Assembly: GCA_035771175.1 (NCBI GenBank)
Contig: CM069610.1
Coordinates: forward strand, 21,728,501-21,792,500
Source of the DNA: Paratinospora sagittata
Lineage: Eukaryota > Streptophyta > Magnoliopsida > Ranunculales > Menispermaceae
Direction: 5' to 3'
Length of the DNA stretch: 64,000 bases
Made by a program: the position numbers and the translations under genes. Of the stretch, positions 1 through 9,775 are shown piece after piece; positions within the stretch are counted from its first letter, which is position 1, and the number at the start of each line of letters is the position of its first letter. A model generated the notes under the pieces. That model had not been told where the DNA came from, made no database searches, and saw nothing but the letters and a program-made list of their open reading frames with translations.

Positions 1-1388
1 TGAGAATATAATGGAATTATTCAGTAGAACTTTAAATATATGCACAACTTGCATAAAAGGCTCTGCCTTTAAGCATGCAACAAGCATAAAAAGAAGTAAT
101 ATGGTAACAAAATGGAGTTCATATAAAATGACAGCATAAAAATACAAATTCACATATTTTACATCTACACACCTTCCAGGAATTAAATCTCTCAGTGAAG
201 AAAATATATAACTGTGTCTGTACTCTGTAATACTTTTGCAACTATAGTTCGCAAGTGGACATTTAGGATATATGTTTGACATCATGGTTGTCAAAGACAA
301 AACAACCATCCAAATGATAAAAACAGAAATTGATAATCATAGAGGAGAGGAAGGAGAGGGAATCAAAACTATCTTGATGGTCAGAACTCAACATAATCAT
401 TAACAAAAAACAAAAGAGAGCACCCAATAGGGGGAATGGGGAAGAAATTAAAAGATTTTGAGCAATCCTACAGGTTTGGCGTGTGAACTACAAACTGGCT
501 CATGAGCTAAACTACTATCAGAAATATTGCACCACAAGTTCAAGTAATCCACAGCACGGTTAGTGCAAGAAGAAGTAAAACATTATTGTCAAAAACCCGT
601 CAATTGTTATACATTCCCCAGGCCTAGAGAGAACAAATTGTTTGGCTTTGCAGCACCTTATGGTCTTAACCACCATTAAGGAAGGGCCTTCACTTTTTAG
701 CCTAAACTGGATCATTAATTGTTTTCCATTTTTAATTTTTGAGAGAGAATTCATTAAAAAAAAAAAACCATTCATTTGACAGATTATAAGAAACATTGAG
801 AGAGGCAGTTTTGACAGGACAGTAAAAGTTTCTTCCATTGTCACTTGGAAGTTAAACATTGAAATCCAGAAACAACCTATCCACAGTGCACATAACAATG
901 AGGGGATACAGCCAGTGGCGGATCTAGACCTTTGATCTTGGGAGGGCAAAGCAAAAACATATAAAATATTTATAACTTGTGAAAAATTATTGGGGTGGGG
1001 GGGGTGGGGGGTCGCCCCTTCCCGCCCCGCTAGGGATCCGCCACTGGATACAGCTGCATACACTGATCATTTCCTAAACCTTACAATAACAGGAGCCCCA
1101 TGCCATAGGCACAGCCAATGTTTTTAAAAAAAATAATTGAATTAAACATAGAGTTTTCTAGTTGAACTCACTCTCCTAGTGCTGCAAGTTGTATGGTAGC
1201 AATTGCACCAACTAAACCAAACATAAGAAACTTATTGCTATCTTCATTTCTATTCAAAATATATTTCAGTGCATCAACTCACCATTATCAAACCAACTCA
1301 TTTAGTTAATCAATCAAGACTTGAGCAAAACATCAAGCAATTTATATTGTGCAAAGGCAAAATTCATCCAAAAAAAATAAAAAGCTAC
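1..1388 (-). other. Probable first intron of RRP9/YAO
   Basis: On the minus strand the RRP9 exon ends at 1389 with a consensus AG|GT donor (GT at 1388-1387). No WD40-like coding sequence is recognisable between here and the left edge, so I read this stretch as intron. It is AT-rich and carries one small hAT-type element (913-1046). The acceptor and the WD40 exons should lie left of position 1. Confidence 0.55.
913..1046. mobile_element. 134-bp hAT-type MITE with perfect 8-bp TSD
   Basis: The element begins CAGTGGCGGATC and ends with its exact reverse complement GATCCGCCACTG, giving 12-bp terminal inverted repeats. It is flanked by the direct repeat GATACAGC (905-912 and 1047-1054). An 8-bp TSD with CA...TG ends is the hAT hallmark. 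It is far too short to code for transposase, so it is a non-autonomous copy, sitting in the presumed RRP9 intron. Confidence 0.85.
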
Positions 1389-1816
1389 CTCGCCGCAATC
1401 AATTTCCGGACTCGACCGCTATCTTGAAGCTGCTCTTGCTGCAGCATTTCCGCCACAAGAGAATCTCTATCATTCCCCTTCTCATCTTCATCCGAGTCCT
1501 CGTCCTCCTCTTGGCGCTCTCGCTTCGCGATCTCTCGAATCTTCTCCAAATACTCCTTGGCGACTCTATGCCTCTTCTCATCGGCAGTTTCCGCCGCAAA
1601 TTCAGACTCTTCTTCTCCTACTCTTCCGTCATCTTGAAAACTCCCGCCTTCTTCGTCTTCTTGCTCGCTTACATCGCTTTCGATTTCCTCGTCCGCCTTA
1701 CTACGCCTTCGCTTCGATTCCTGACTGAAGAAAGAATCTTGTTCTACAGAAAATCTTGGTTTTTTACTACTGCCTTTGGAAGCCCGTGGTTTATTCTTGC
1801 TGGTTCTGCTTTTCAT
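1389..1816 (-). CDS. RRP9: U3 snoRNP protein RRP9/U3-55K (YAO), first coding exon
   Basis: RRP9/U3-55K is a nucleolar WD40 protein of the U3 snoRNP, needed for early 18S pre-rRNA processing; the Arabidopsis orthologue is YAO (YAOZHE). The exon encodes about 142 residues of the N-terminal region before the WD40 propeller: a basic start (MKSRTSKNKPRASKGSSKK), a 'DSFFSQESKRRRS' segment, an acidic stretch near residues 40-75, then the conserved helix with ETADEKRHRVAKEYLEKIRE (about 76-95), a second acidic run, and LVAEMLQQEQLQDSGRVRKL near the end. The same order occurs in plant and animal RRP9 (EETA..KR..A..YLE.. then ..L.QE...SGR..K). The exon ends in phase 2 at AG|GT, 2 bp before an in-frame TAG that would lie in the intron. 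The propeller is outside the window. An overlapping 192-aa plus-strand frame is a codon-bias shadow. Confidence 0.88.
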
Positions 1817-1914
1817 GCTCGAGAGAATCTAAAGGCAGAAACAACAGAGGAACTGGAAAGAACAGAGGTGTTCGAAGAAAAGCTTCAGAGAAGAAAAGCT
1901 TTCACTCGTAGAGG

Positions 1915-1924
1915 TTTAGGGTTT
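1915..1924 (-). promoter_or_regulatory. Telo-box upstream of RRP9
   Basis: On the gene's strand this reads AAAACCCTAAA about 100 bp upstream of the ATG. Telo-boxes (AAACCCTA) are a known feature of plant ribosomal-protein and ribosome-biogenesis promoters, usually together with site II (TGGGCY) motifs, which fits a U3 snoRNP gene. Function here is inferred from sequence and position only. Confidence 0.6.
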
Positions 1925-2000
1925 TAGAGTATGAGAAGGAAAACTAAAAATAAAAAAAGAGATGATTATTTAAATCGTGACAGAAGGTGCGCTCAGAATG

Positions 2001-3532
2001 GGTTTTTGACATGATTATCCTTCAAAACAATAATAATTTCATAAATGTCATCTCCTAAAAAATTATGTCACATTTGCCATATTTTACTGTTCACAGCACA
2101 GTCATCGCACAGTCAGCGCGCCAAACAAGCGCCACGTCGGCGCGGAGGTGGAATTTTTTTAAGCAGAAGGGAAAAGACGCCTTCCCTTCCACTTTAAAAA
2201 AAAATTGTGAAGGGAAAAGACGCATTCCCTTCCACTTAAAAAAAAATTGTGCAAGGGAAGGCGTAAATTTTTTTAAGGTGAAGGGAAGACGTCTTTTTCA
2301 CAAATTTTTTTTTTAAGTAGAAGGGAATGCGTCTTTTCAAAAGACGCCTTCCCTTCAAAGTTTTTTTTTAGCTCAAAAGACGCCTTCTCTTCAACGCTAT
2401 TTTTTTTAACTGAATGGAAGGCGTCTTTTGAAAAGACGTCTTTCCTTCATAATTTTTTTTTTTAAATGAATGAAAAATCAAAGTTTTATTCAAAGTTATT
2501 ACTAAACTGTTCGACCTCACCGAATCCAAACCACTTGGTTTTTTTTAACCAGACCACTTTCACCACGTCCCACTATCCTCCCCCGATCCCCCAGAGTCGA
2601 CGGAATCCCATTCCCATGTCCGGTTGAATTTTTGGACCCCCATTCCGAATTCAAGTTTAAATAAAAAACATAAGCTTTTTCTAAACTGTTCGACCTCACC
2701 GAATCCAAACCACTTGGTTTTTTTTAATCAGACCACTTTCAGCACGTCCCACTATCCTCCCCCGATCCCCCGGAGTCGACGGAATCCCATTCCCATGTCC
2801 GGTTGAATTTTTGGACCCCCATCCCGAATTCAAGTTTAAATGAAAAACATAAGCTTTTTCTAAACTGTTCATCCTCACCGAAGCCAAACCACGTGGTTTT
2901 TTTTAAGCCGACCACTTTCAGCACGTCCCACTATCCTCCCCCGATCCCCCGGAGTCGACCGAATCCCATTCCCATGTCCGGTTGAATTTTTGGACCCCCA
3001 TCCTGAATTTAAGTTTAAATGAAAAACATAAGCTTTTTCTAAACTGTTCATCCTCACCGAAGCCAAACCACGTGGTTTTTTTTAAGCCGACCACTTTCAA
3101 CACGTCCCACTATCCTCCCTCGATCCCCCGGAGTCGACGGAATCTCATTCCCATGTCCGGTTGAATTTTTGGACCCCCATCCCGAATTCAAGTTTAAATG
3201 AAAAACATAAGCTTTGTCTAAACTGTTCATCCTCACCGAAGCCAAACCACGTGATTTTTTTTAAGCCGACCACTTTCACCATTTTTTTTTAAAGTGGAAG
3301 GGAAAAAAGACGCATTCCCTTCAAAGATTTTTTTTATTTTAAGGGAAGGCGTCTTTTGAAAAGACGTCTTCCCTTAAATCCTACAAAAAATGTCACCTCC
3401 GCGCTGACGTGGCGCGCTGACTGTGCGATGACTGTGCAATGAACAGTAAAATGTGGCAAATGTGACATTATTTTTGAGGGGATGGCATTTGTGAAATTTT
3501 TTTTTTTTTGAAGGGTAATCATGTAAAAAGGC
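2001..3532. mobile_element. Non-autonomous Mutator-like element (1.53 kb) with long TIRs
   Basis: Long terminal inverted repeats pair roughly 2001-2155 with 3385-3532. Both arms contain the TGACATGATTA-type tip, the CACATTTGCCA.ATTTTACTGTTCA block and a GC-rich CAGTCAGCGCGCCA block. The element is flanked by an 11-bp direct repeat CGCTCAGAATG (1990-2000 and 3533-3543); a 9-11-bp TSD with TIRs over 100 bp is the Mutator pattern. Inside are poly(A/T)-spaced inverted copies of a GAAGGCGTCTTTT motif and a 179-bp tandem repeat. No transposase is visible. It lies about 185 bp upstream of the RRP9 start codon, in the promoter region. Confidence 0.85.
2503..3280. repeat. 179-bp tandem repeat, about 4.3 copies, inside the Mutator-like element
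   Basis: The block starting CTAAACTGTTC recurs at about 2503, 2682, 2861, 3040 and 3219, exactly 179 bp apart, and the copies are highly similar. The last unit is cut after about 60 bp. Each unit includes GGAGTCGACNGAATCCCA and a dyad: CCACTTGG in units 1-2 and CCACGTGG (a G-box core) in units 3-4. The regular short reading frames on both strands are a by-product of the repeat, not genes. Confidence 0.93.
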
Positions 3533-3551
3533 CGCTCAGAATGTGTGAGAA

Positions 3552-3557
3552 AGCCCA
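3552..3557 (-). promoter_or_regulatory. Site-II-like TGGGCT motif, displaced RRP9 promoter element
   Basis: Read on the gene strand the sequence is AACTGGGCTTTC. TGGGCY (site II) commonly accompanies a telo-box in plant ribosome-biogenesis promoters. Today it is 1.6 kb from the telo-box at 1915. Removing the Mutator-like insert and one TSD copy brings it within about 85 bp. A hexamer can occur by chance, so this is tentative. Confidence 0.35.
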
Positions 3558-4382
3558 GTTTTCGACTTTTCGGTTTTTAAAGGGAGAGAAAACTGGAGCA
3601 TTCCCTTTCTTTTTTTATTTATTTATTTTTGTAAAGAAGTTTCTGTCTTTATTTATTTAGTGCTATTTTTACTTTTTGACAAAAAATATATATTATAAGT
3701 TTCAACTAAGTTGTATAAACTAAGCGAGTATTTGTAAAGAAATACTTATTTTATATCAATATATATTAATATCAAATTATAAATTAATTTATTAATATCA
3801 AATAACATGAAGTTATGAGCCACTTTGATAAGTTTATGTATATAAATATCAAATTAATTTATAAAATTATGCAAATAATTTATTATAGTAATACATTTGA
3901 TAATTAATACCAAATTAATTGATGGGTTATCTGAATATCAAATATTAATTAATATCAAATTAAGTAATTCCAAAAACAAATAAAACACACAAACAAAAAG
4001 AAAATAGAAAATCTTTAATTCATATAAAACTTACAAAGAGTATGCTTGTATGTACTCACAATCGTGAAGGCTCTTATACCACTTTGATAGAAGAAATTAA
4101 AAGTAAAAGAAGAAATAAAGGTAGGAAGAGACGAGAATGGAACTTGAGTGAAGTTTGACACTTGAAGTTGTTTCTTGATTCATAACTTCTTGTTTATATA
4201 CTACATAGATTATCATAAACACACACACTTATTGCAAAAACAAAACAAAATTTTATACAGACATCAAAACAATAACAACTTTATCACACGTGCTTTTGTC
4301 AGCGGCATTTGGATGTATTTGGCAATGCCACAACGGTCACTTGTCATGATACTACTTGATATTTGATGAGGTGGTTTATATT
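3558..4382. other. AT-rich intergenic DNA, no gene seen
   Basis: Very AT-rich. Between about 3755 and 3965 the motif ATATCAAATTAATT (with variants) recurs about six times at irregular spacing. From 4010 to 4380 the sequence looks like a decayed retrotransposon end (a 'cttataccactttgatag' segment typical of copia-related repeats), but I could not set boundaries. The small frames here look random. Confidence 0.4.
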
Positions 4383-5219
4383 TGTTGTTGATCTAAGTGA
4401 TTTTGCACTTAATTTTTCTCTTAAGTATTTTGATGCTTAAAACAATATAACAAATAATGTTAATGTTTCTATCAAGTATATTTTAACATCTAAAGATGGA
4501 AAAGAGTCAATACAAAATCTAAGTCTTCAAGTTCAAGAAGTCTCTCGAGCAAATGATCATAGCAAAGGATCAAAGGAAATGATTAACCATACTTAAAGCT
4601 TAGACAACTTGAAGGAATGAAGACAAAAAGGTTTAGAGTCTTTATGTGTCTAAAATTAGGATATAATCTTTTTGCATTTCCTATTGCTCAATCTTTCTAA
4701 ACTTCATGCAATAATACTTCACATGTGCATCATTTTGATAAAACTCATTCATGCATTAAGTATTCTTTAAAAATAATTTTCAAGTATTCAAAATGTTTGA
4801 TCTATGTTTTTAAACTATTTTGAATCATAATTGCATTAGTTTTGATTAAAATGATATTTCTACAAAGTTTTTCAAAATAATCAAAATTAATTTGATTTTT
4901 ATCAAAATCTTGTTTGATTGTTTAATTGTTGATTTCAAAGTGTTTTAATCATCAAACTAAATATATTTCAATCATATTTTGATGCCCAAATAAGCCCATG
5001 TGTTTAGAATTTCGAAAAACCATGTTAACTCAAGTTTTCACATTCAAAGTATGCACAAATAAACTTTAACCCTTCAAAAGTATTTGATATCTTTCTCAAA
5101 TGGTTTTGAAAATGTTTTCAATGGTTCCAGAATATTCTTTACATAAATTTTAAGTTATTTTATGTCTATATTTGGTTTTCATTTCATATATTTTCGAAAA
5201 AAAGAAAAATTTTAAATTT

Positions 5220-5470
5220 GTGTGATGAGTTAGGACGCTAATTGAGTGTGAGCAAGCTAATGTAAGTTGTATGCATGAGTAAGCTAATGCGAACTTCGCA
5301 CAAGCAAGCTAATGAGAACTTTGCATGAGCAAGCTAATGCGCTTGAGGGAGCTAACGCACAATAAATAAGTTAATGTGCATCAACAAGCTAATGTGTTTG
5401 AGGGAGCTAATGCACAATAAGTGAGCTAATGTGCATCAGCAAGCTAATGCACATTGAGGGAGTTTATACA
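5220..5470 (+). repeat. Array of short AAGCTAATG(C/T) motifs in copia LTR copy 1
   Basis: The motif AGCTAATG(C/T) occurs about ten times in 250 bp, alternating with 'gagggagctaa' and 'gcacaataa' segments. Some neighbouring units are self-complementary (AATGTGCAT paired with ATGCACATT near 5420-5455). It occupies the same relative LTR position as the GGACGCT hairpin arrays in the other copies. Confidence 0.7.
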
Positions 5471-6039
5471 AAATTTGAAAACCTGAAATTTTCTACAACT
5501 TTTCTGGGCACGTTTTCACCGGCCCAAAATCAGATTTTTCACCCTCAACGGCTATATTCTTGTGTATAACGGTTATAACTTGTTTATAATTTATAAATAC
5601 AAGTAGTTATGCCATTTTAAAAATAAGAGAGACAACCATGTGAATCTAGGGAGTGTTTTTCAAGATCAAATCATTTTTCCACTTCAAAAACCCTAGAACT
5701 TAGAGATGTTGATTTGAATATTGAATTTCAAGCTTTTTCATTATGCATCATTCAAAGCATTTTCAAAATCATTCTTTTGAACAAATATGGTTGCAAGAAA
5801 GGTATAAATCAGTGTAAGGTCTCTATTTACCTTAAGCTTAAATTTTCATATCTTGTATTTGAATTTATGAGCTTCATTGTAATTGTTTTAATCACTTAGA
5901 ACAAACATTAGATTCATTGTTTTCAATCTTTTGGATTGTTTCATGGTTTGCAACAAACCAAGTAAAGTGATTTAATATCACTTGTGATTCCAATGTTAGA
6001 ATCAAGACTAGTTTCATCCTTTCTCTTGAAAAGGATGTG

Positions 6040-6260
6040 TGAGTTCTTCTTTAGCCCGCAAAAGGAACATGAGTTCTTTTTTAGCCCGAAAAAAGGATAC
6101 ATGGTTCTTCCTTAGCTCGCAAAAAGAACATGGGTTCTTCCTTAGCTCGGAAAAAAAATACACGATTCTTCCTTAGCCAGTAAAAGGAACATAAGTTCTT
6201 TCTTAGCCCGAAAAAAGGATAAACGGTCTTCTCACACCCATAAAATGAGAAACGGTAGTT
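6040..6260 (+). repeat. About 33-bp tandem repeat in the 3' part of copia LTR copy 1
   Basis: Imperfect units of the form 'ggttcttccttagcccgtaaaaggaacat' repeat about six times, just upstream of the conserved 'gtagtggatgtaggcg' segment. Equivalent arrays occur at 14290-14580 and 19550-19960. Confidence 0.75.
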
Positions 6261-6653
6261 CTCACACCCGTAAGTTGAGAAAGTGTATCGGTTTGATCTT
6301 CACCCGTAGAAGATCAATTAGTGAAGTTTGAAAATCCTAATTGAAAGATTAGGTAGTGGATGTAGGCGCAGCCGAACCACTATAAATGCTTGTGTACTTT
6401 ACTTTTCGCATTTTACTTTATGCTCATTAGATTTATTTATGCATTGAACCCAATTGAGTCAAAGAATCTCATAAGAAATTAGAAAAGATTAACAACGGTC
6501 ATAACACCTAATTCACCCCCCTGACTTTAGAAAAAAATCTTCATCTTACAAGTTGACTAAATCAATAGCATGGTCAGAATTACTCCCAACGAATGATCGT
6601 GATGTCTTTAATTTAACTGCATCCAATTCTACTTTACACTTTTGCATGGTTTT

Positions 6654-7310
6654 CTACATTTCTTGCAATTTCTTCATGAGGTCTTGATAATGTTGAGATA
6701 ACATTTCCTCATATGCCACTTCTTTATAACTCCTTTGCTCAGGCAATGCTTGCAGTGATTGATCAAGTAAGGCCTTGTTGAATTTATCCCACCAATTGAT
6801 ATGAGTTTCTCTTACCTGGGCAGGGGTTTGATTATGTTGTGTTACTTTATAATTCCATTTCAAAATCCATGAAATACTATTTATAGAGAAAAACTTCAAA
6901 GGAGATGATTTAGATTTATCACAAAGAGATTTGATGGATAATGGAAAGATGCATGGTTGGAGTGTTGCACACCAAAATGTGCCCAACATTACTGGATAAA
7001 CCAATTTGGAATATTTTGAGCGACTTTGAAGCAGAATGAAGTAAACCAAGAATGCGTTTTTTAAAATTTCCAAGCATCTATGTCATCATAATAATTATAT
7101 GAAAAATTAGTATTATTGGGAGAAATAATGTTGAGGACTACATAAGGCTTGATTCCAATTAGGAGTGATAATATGAGAGATCTTAAGTTTAGAATAAGCT
7201 ATTTCTTTATCATGGAAAGTATGATCTATGTATACAATTTTGGTGTCGATTAGAATGGCTTCATGGAATTTTATAGAAACATTGGGATGTTGAGGGATAA
7301 AATGACTCAT
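6654..7310 (-). pseudogene. Decayed reading frames downstream of a caulimovirid pol (viral remnant)
   Basis: Two open stretches on the minus strand (6654-7073, 139 codons; 7113-7310, 65 codons) follow directly behind the RT-RNase H remnant in the same orientation. The longer one contains 'HINWWDKFNKALLDQ' and 'FWCATLQPCIFP'. I link it to the endogenous virus by position and strand; it may be the remains of a second viral protein of unknown function. No database match could be made. It is broken by stops and frameshifts. Confidence 0.45.
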
Positions 7311-7314
7311 AGGA

Positions 7315-7326
7315 GGATATATATAT

Positions 7327-7363
<37 letters not shown>

Positions 7364-7370
7364 TTTATTT
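7315..7370. repeat. (TA)n microsatellite
   Basis: An uninterrupted or nearly uninterrupted TA/ATAC run of about 55 bp inside the caulimovirid remnant. Confidence 0.9.
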
Positions 7371-7489
7371 ATTATAGTCAATTAATTTTTGAGAGGAAGA
7401 AGCTAAGGAATCGAATAAAGGAGAATATTTATTGGTTCTCTATTGAGGATGATGCAACTTCTTTCTGTTTAGACATTGTAGGACTTTAT

Positions 7490-8660
7490 TGAAATTTATT
7501 CAGCAAGAATTCTCGAGATAAAAGATCAGTTAATGCATTAGAAGTACCCTTGATATATTTAATATCAAAATAAGAAAATATATAATAATATTTGCCAACG
7601 AGCAAAGATTTGCTTAGAAACGAGATTTTTAACATCTTTTTGTAAAATTTCTTTTTGCAGATTTACAATCTACTTTTAATAAAAACTTTTTATTCAAAAT
7701 ATCACTTTGAAATTTCATAATACATAAAAACTATTGTTAAAACCTCCTTCTTGATTGTAGAATAGTTTGGTTGAGTAGGATTATAAGACCCAGAAGTAAA
7801 ACAAATAATTTGTACTATATATTCAGGAGTTCTTTGGATTAAAACACCACCGTAGCCAAGTTCAGAGGCATCAATATAAACAATTTTATAATAATCTAAA
7901 TTAGGAATATTTAAACAAGGTAAAGATTTAACTTTTTTTGTTGATAACTTTAACTGCATTGGTATAAGTTTCTGTCCATTCTGTAGGTGCATTTTTTTAA
8001 TAATCTCTACTGAAATATATGTTTATCATTTGCTAAATCTTTATAAAAATTTGCAATGTAATTTAGACAATCACGAAATCTTTATAATTGGCTTTTATCC
8101 TTTATTTCATCAAGAAATTTATCAGCAAAAGCGATAACTCTTTGGATAGAAGTAATCATTTTATTATTTATTTTAAATCCTAAGAATTGAGTTTTTGTTT
8201 TGAATAATTTTATTTTTCTTTAAGATAACACTAGCCCATTATCAAATGTTGCTCAATAAAGTTAGAGAAAATTAATATATCATCTATATAAACTAAGGTA
8301 AATGCATAATAAGGATGAAATATTTCATTCATAGAAAGCAGTACTACTCCAAGGAGAGCTAGATTTTTTAATTAAAATTTTCTTTAATTATTCATGGATT
8401 TCTTTGTAGCAGAGATCTAAGAATCTAGAATTCATTTGGGTCGGTCTGGCTTTACTAGGTATATTCTTCTCATTTAAATCTTTAATATGTGGTAGAGTTA
8501 CTCGATAAGTCTTTCAATGCCAGAAAACAGAAAGAATTTCAGAGCAACATTCTTTGATTAATTGTTTTTGAAATTCTTCAATTTTTCATAGAGTACAAGG
8601 AGAATTTAATATTTTTCTATATTTAACAATTTTATTTATTCTTTAAGATTATTTGAATGA
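7490..8660 (-). pseudogene. Endogenous caulimovirid reverse transcriptase-RNase H remnant
   Basis: Read on the minus strand, broken frames show in order: an RT N-terminal segment with PHIKDLNEKNIPSKARPTQM (about 8430-8500), a 'SSPWSS.AFY' segment (about 8350), the catalytic YIDD motif with VYIDDILIFS (about 8270-8300), a 'LNYIANFYKDLAND' thumb segment, the RNase H start VYIDASELGYGGVLIQ (about 7850-7900), YSTIKKEVLTI (about 7725) and a distal 'FARWQ' region near 7600. This order and these motifs are those of plant pararetroviruses (Caulimoviridae, Florendovirus/Petuvirus-like). RT sequence between AFY and YIDD is deleted, and many stops and frameshifts are present, so it is a non-functional fossil. 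No movement, coat or protease domain was recognised. Confidence 0.85.
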
Positions 8661-8764
8661 GTTCCTTTATGTTGAATTAAATGAACTAAGTGATTTAATG
8701 TATTAGTATGAGGGCAAGAAATTAAGTCAAATAAAATTTGTTGATTATTAAGGGTGGTAGATAT

Positions 8765-9775
8765 TTTGATGGTTTAAATGGACCTAAACGGAGTAGAACC
8801 ATGGGTTTAGAATGTTTGAACCTATGATGATTTGGCATGTCTTAGTTCAATTTGGCCTTATGTCATGTATTGCCAAATTGGAGATTTTAACCAAGATATA
8901 ATCATTTGATGAAATTGACTTGATAAATAGTCAAGTTAACCCTTAATATGATTGAATGTTTTGCATTATAGTGGTTGTGTTCAAGGGGATTCACCTATGA
9001 CATTCAATTTGGGTTATGTGTAGTTTGATTTGATGTTAATTGGTCCAATTGAACAATGAGGATTTGGCTCATGGGTTAGCCATTCTAGAATCATTAGTTA
9101 ACTTTGAAATTGGGATTTAACATGGTCATTAGCATACTTTGGCTGATTTTAATATTGTATGAACCATGTATATATTGTAGGGATTCTAATTGATTCGAGT
9201 AACCCACGTGGGCTAGTTGGAAGTCTATGTACGTGAGGTGATTGGTGATCGTACTAGGACGTGATTTTGGATTGGAAATTGGATTGGCTAGACTTAGCCA
9301 ATCGAGAGTGAGTGTTCTTTTATTTGTTGGTTTTCATATATGTGACATTGTATTATATAACTTGTTTCAAATTGATATATATATGGATATGGCATATGCA
9401 TGTTTTAATTTATTCATGAAATGAAATTTGAGCATATTCCATTGGGTTACATTTGGGTAGAGTCTCCTAGCTTGATTTTCTTTTGGAAGTCTTGTGTGGA
9501 CCTGACAGAGGGTTTCAAGGGTAGGCGCAAGCGTTTTTCAATTAGGCCTGGTACACTATTTCGAAAGAATTGTAAATCGGTGACGTGCTCTTAGAATTCC
9601 TATTAGAATACGGGTAAGAGGTCGTTCGGGCACGAGTTTTCGCGCACTCGTGTTCTCGAATTTGATTCTTACCTAGGAGGTGTTAGGATTGCATTGCATG
9701 TTGTTTAAATGATATGCATTGTCTTAATTATGACATGATGCATTATATTAACATGTATGTAATCTTGTTTTCATT
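8765..9775 (+). mobile_element. Ty3/gypsy LTR fragment related to the LTR at 42069-44713
   Basis: This stretch matches the reverse complement of about 42620-43560. Shared landmarks are the 'ggattggctagacttagccaatc' segment near 9280 and the 'ttgatgaaattgacttgataaatagtcaa' region near 8915, in the same order. Only the middle of the LTR is present and neither terminus was found. Confidence 0.7.

Larger units (their letters stand above)
4383..6521 (+). mobile_element. Ty1/copia LTR, copy 1 of 5 (3' end truncated)
   Basis: It begins TGTTGTTGATCTAAGTG, matching the start of the LTRs at 10737 and 17479 (TGTTGGCCTAAATGG). It ends with the shared block 'gtagtggatgtaggcgcag' and then 'ccaccccc'-like sequence, but the final 'ccaaca' of the family is missing at 6521, so the 3' end is broken. 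Inside are an array of GCTAATGC-type motifs (5220-5470) and repeats of a 'cccgtaaaaggaac' unit (6040-6260). This is the most diverged of the five copies. No internal region follows. Confidence 0.75.

Noticed and set aside
560..1063. 167-codon minus-strand frame
   Set aside because: Part of it covers the hAT MITE and the rest resembles no known protein; treated as chance within an intron.
1150..1240. Short minus-strand stretch reading KFLMFGLVGAIATIQLAALGE then stop
   Set aside because: It looks protein-like and could be a buried exon of an unknown small membrane protein, but there is no start, no splice context and no family recognised.
1349..1927. 192-codon plus-strand frame rich in Leu/Ser/Phe
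   Set aside because: It lies exactly antisense to the RRP9 exon, whose composition explains it. It has no recognisable domain.
2503..3280. Regular direct repeats suggesting a CRISPR-like array
   Set aside because: Units are 179-bp head-to-tail copies without unique spacers, in a plant Mutator-like element.
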